The translations under genes and the position numbers were made by a program. From DAIOEK01 sp964648485 (GTDB lineage Bacteria; Chloroflexota; Anaerolineae; Anaerolineales; Anaerolineaceae), in the NCBI GenBank assembly GCA_964648485.1, contig CAZYOF010000037.1:1-5661 (forward strand): a stretch of 5,661 bases of DNA, given 5' to 3'. The notes beneath the pieces were generated by a model, which was not told the DNA's origin, searched no databases, and worked only from the letters and a program-made list of their open reading frames with translations. Below are positions 5,009 to 5,661 of the stretch, piece after piece; position 1 is the stretch's first letter, and every line of letters starts with the position of its first letter.

Positions 5009-5528
5009 ACCATTATTCCTGGATACGGACTGCCTTTCAACGTTTCTGATTGTTCAGCGCGAGAACCTTATCCTCCAGTTATATGCTGGTCGTATTGGTA
5101 TCCCCCAGCAAGTATATGTTGAGCTGAAAAAAGTACCGTTCATGAAAACCAGGGTGGATGCTTTGTTAAAAGCCGGGAGTATCGTGCTCTATCAGATCTC
5201 CGCTGGCTCCGATTCTGGCAACTTATACCTGAAGCTGATTGACCACCCCGATCAAGGTTATAAAATAATTGGCAGCGGGGAGGCGGCTGCGATTGTTCTT
5301 TCCAAAGAACACAATGGTATCCTGGGTAGTAATAACATGCGAGATATTCTGCCTTACATCCGCTTGTTCAACTTGCCGCACCGCACCAGCGCCGATATTT
5401 TAGTAGAGGCGCTGGAACACCATCTGATCAACGAAGGCCAGGGCAATGCTATCTGGCGCGATATGCTGCAGAAAAACCGCAAACTGCCTGCCGACACGTT
5501 TACGCAATTTCTGGCGAGCCGAAAATAA
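5001..5528 (+). CDS. PIN-like protein, putative ribonuclease toxin
   Basis: The 175-aa product resembles small PIN-domain proteins, close in layout to DUF3368-type PINs. The N-terminal strand FLDTDCL supplies D8 (and D10). VGIP-like IGIPQQVYVEL (32-42) matches the usual position of an early helix and acid (E41), and GSGEAAAIVLSKE (91-103) supplies E94. Where PIN nucleases usually carry a late aspartate pair there is GSNNMRD (109-115), so N111 and N112 replace them and only D115 remains nearby. Activity is therefore uncertain. The stretch NLPHRTSADILVEAL (124-138) matches the position of the family's C-terminal helix. The ATG at 5001 overlaps the ImmA stop in ATGACTGA, with AGGAA (4992-4996) upstream, so translation is coupled; an earlier in-frame ATG at 4947 lies within immA without a good site. 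The likely role is the effector of the Xre-ImmA pair. Confidence 0.7.
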   Translation: MTEPLFLDTDCLSTFLIVQRENLILQLYAGRIGIPQQVYVELKKVPFMKTRVDALLKAGSIVLYQISAGSDSGNLYLKLIDHPDQGYKIIGSGEAAAIVLSKEHNGILGSNNMRDILPYIRLFNLPHRTSADILVEALEHHLINEGQGNAIWRDMLQKNRKLPADTFTQFLASRK

Positions 5529-5568
5529 CGGGGAAGAATCCGTCACGCCATTAACATTTCTCGGGGGA

Positions 5569-5584
5569 TTGGAACTTATTCCAA
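5569..5584. other. Small perfect hairpin
   Basis: TTGGAA (5569-5574) and TTCCAA (5579-5584) flank a 4-base loop, 40 bases after the PIN gene. There is no T-run on either side, so it is at best a weak end signal for the operon. It overlaps the end of the possible minus-strand gene. Confidence 0.35.
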
Positions 5585-5661
5585 GAGCCGGTTAGCAATC
5601 TGATTTTCTGACTTGCCTACAATGCATAGTTCTGGCACTTCAATAATGCGACAATTTTCAT
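5576..5661 (-). CDS. Possible C-terminal end of a convergent gene (partial)
   Basis: On the minus strand a frame enters from the right edge and stays open for 27 codons before a TAA at 5578-5576. The residues, including IIEVPELCIVGKSENQIANR, have a natural-looking composition. The frame carries no recognisable domain, and 27 open codons can arise by chance. If real, the gene starts outside the window and converges on the PIN gene. Confidence 0.3.
   Translation of the reverse strand, partial: ENCRIIEVPELCIVGKSENQIANRLLE

Noticed and set aside
5535..5572. A fourth copy of the repeat core after the PIN gene (TTAACATTTCTCGGGGGATT)
   Set aside because: The match to the core needs several gaps and mismatches and is not better than chance.

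Overview
The window looks like a bacterial accessory (mobile or defence-island) segment of middling GC content. Promoters are of the sigma70 type (TATAAT and TACAAT boxes with good Shine-Dalgarno sites), so the host is a bacterium. The sequence alone does not fix the lineage: gene style and base composition would suit an anaerobic, environmental, Chloroflexota-like bacterium, but that is a weak guess. All confident genes lie on the + strand and belong to three modules.

Layout. (1) 1-308: a short repeat zone with two 55-bp direct repeats at a 72-bp period. It contains a tRNA 3'-end-like segment (T arm plus acceptor strand, minus strand) and copy 1 of a repeat shared with later parts of the window. 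It ends in a strong promoter and a 14-bp inverted-repeat operator that runs up to the first start codon. (2) 309-1961: a two-gene AbiE-type (type IV) toxin-antitoxin module, AbiEi-like antitoxin/repressor then AbiEii-like nucleotidyltransferase. (3) 1962-2651: about 690 bases without a convincing gene. It holds a nearly perfect second copy of the repeat (61 of 62 bases identical), then a perfect 20-bp palindrome overlapping a TATAAT box. (4) 2652-3626: a lone tyrosine recombinase of 324 aa with the full catalytic set, except that the second histidine is tryptophan. (5) 3627-3912: a strongly folded noncoding stretch, a short third copy of the repeat core, and a consensus promoter wrapped by an 11-bp inverted repeat. 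(6) 3913-5528: a tightly overlapping three-gene operon: Xre repressor, ImmA/IrrE zinc peptidase, PIN-like putative ribonuclease. (7) 5529-5661: a short tail, perhaps holding the C-terminal end of a convergent minus-strand gene.

How the parts may work together. Both stress modules follow the same plan: a DNA-binding antitoxin/repressor first, an inverted-repeat operator over its own promoter, and a likely toxic enzyme further down. In the AbiE module the antitoxin would repress the operon and offset the nucleotidyltransferase. In the second, the ImmA-type peptidase would be expected to cleave the Xre repressor and so release the PIN protein. The main observation is that one repeat core lies before the AbiE module, between it and the recombinase, and between the recombinase and the Xre operon. 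The window may therefore be an array of cassettes bounded by related sites, with a recombinase inside the array. The repeats and operators are read directly from the sequence; cassette exchange and the toxin roles are inference.
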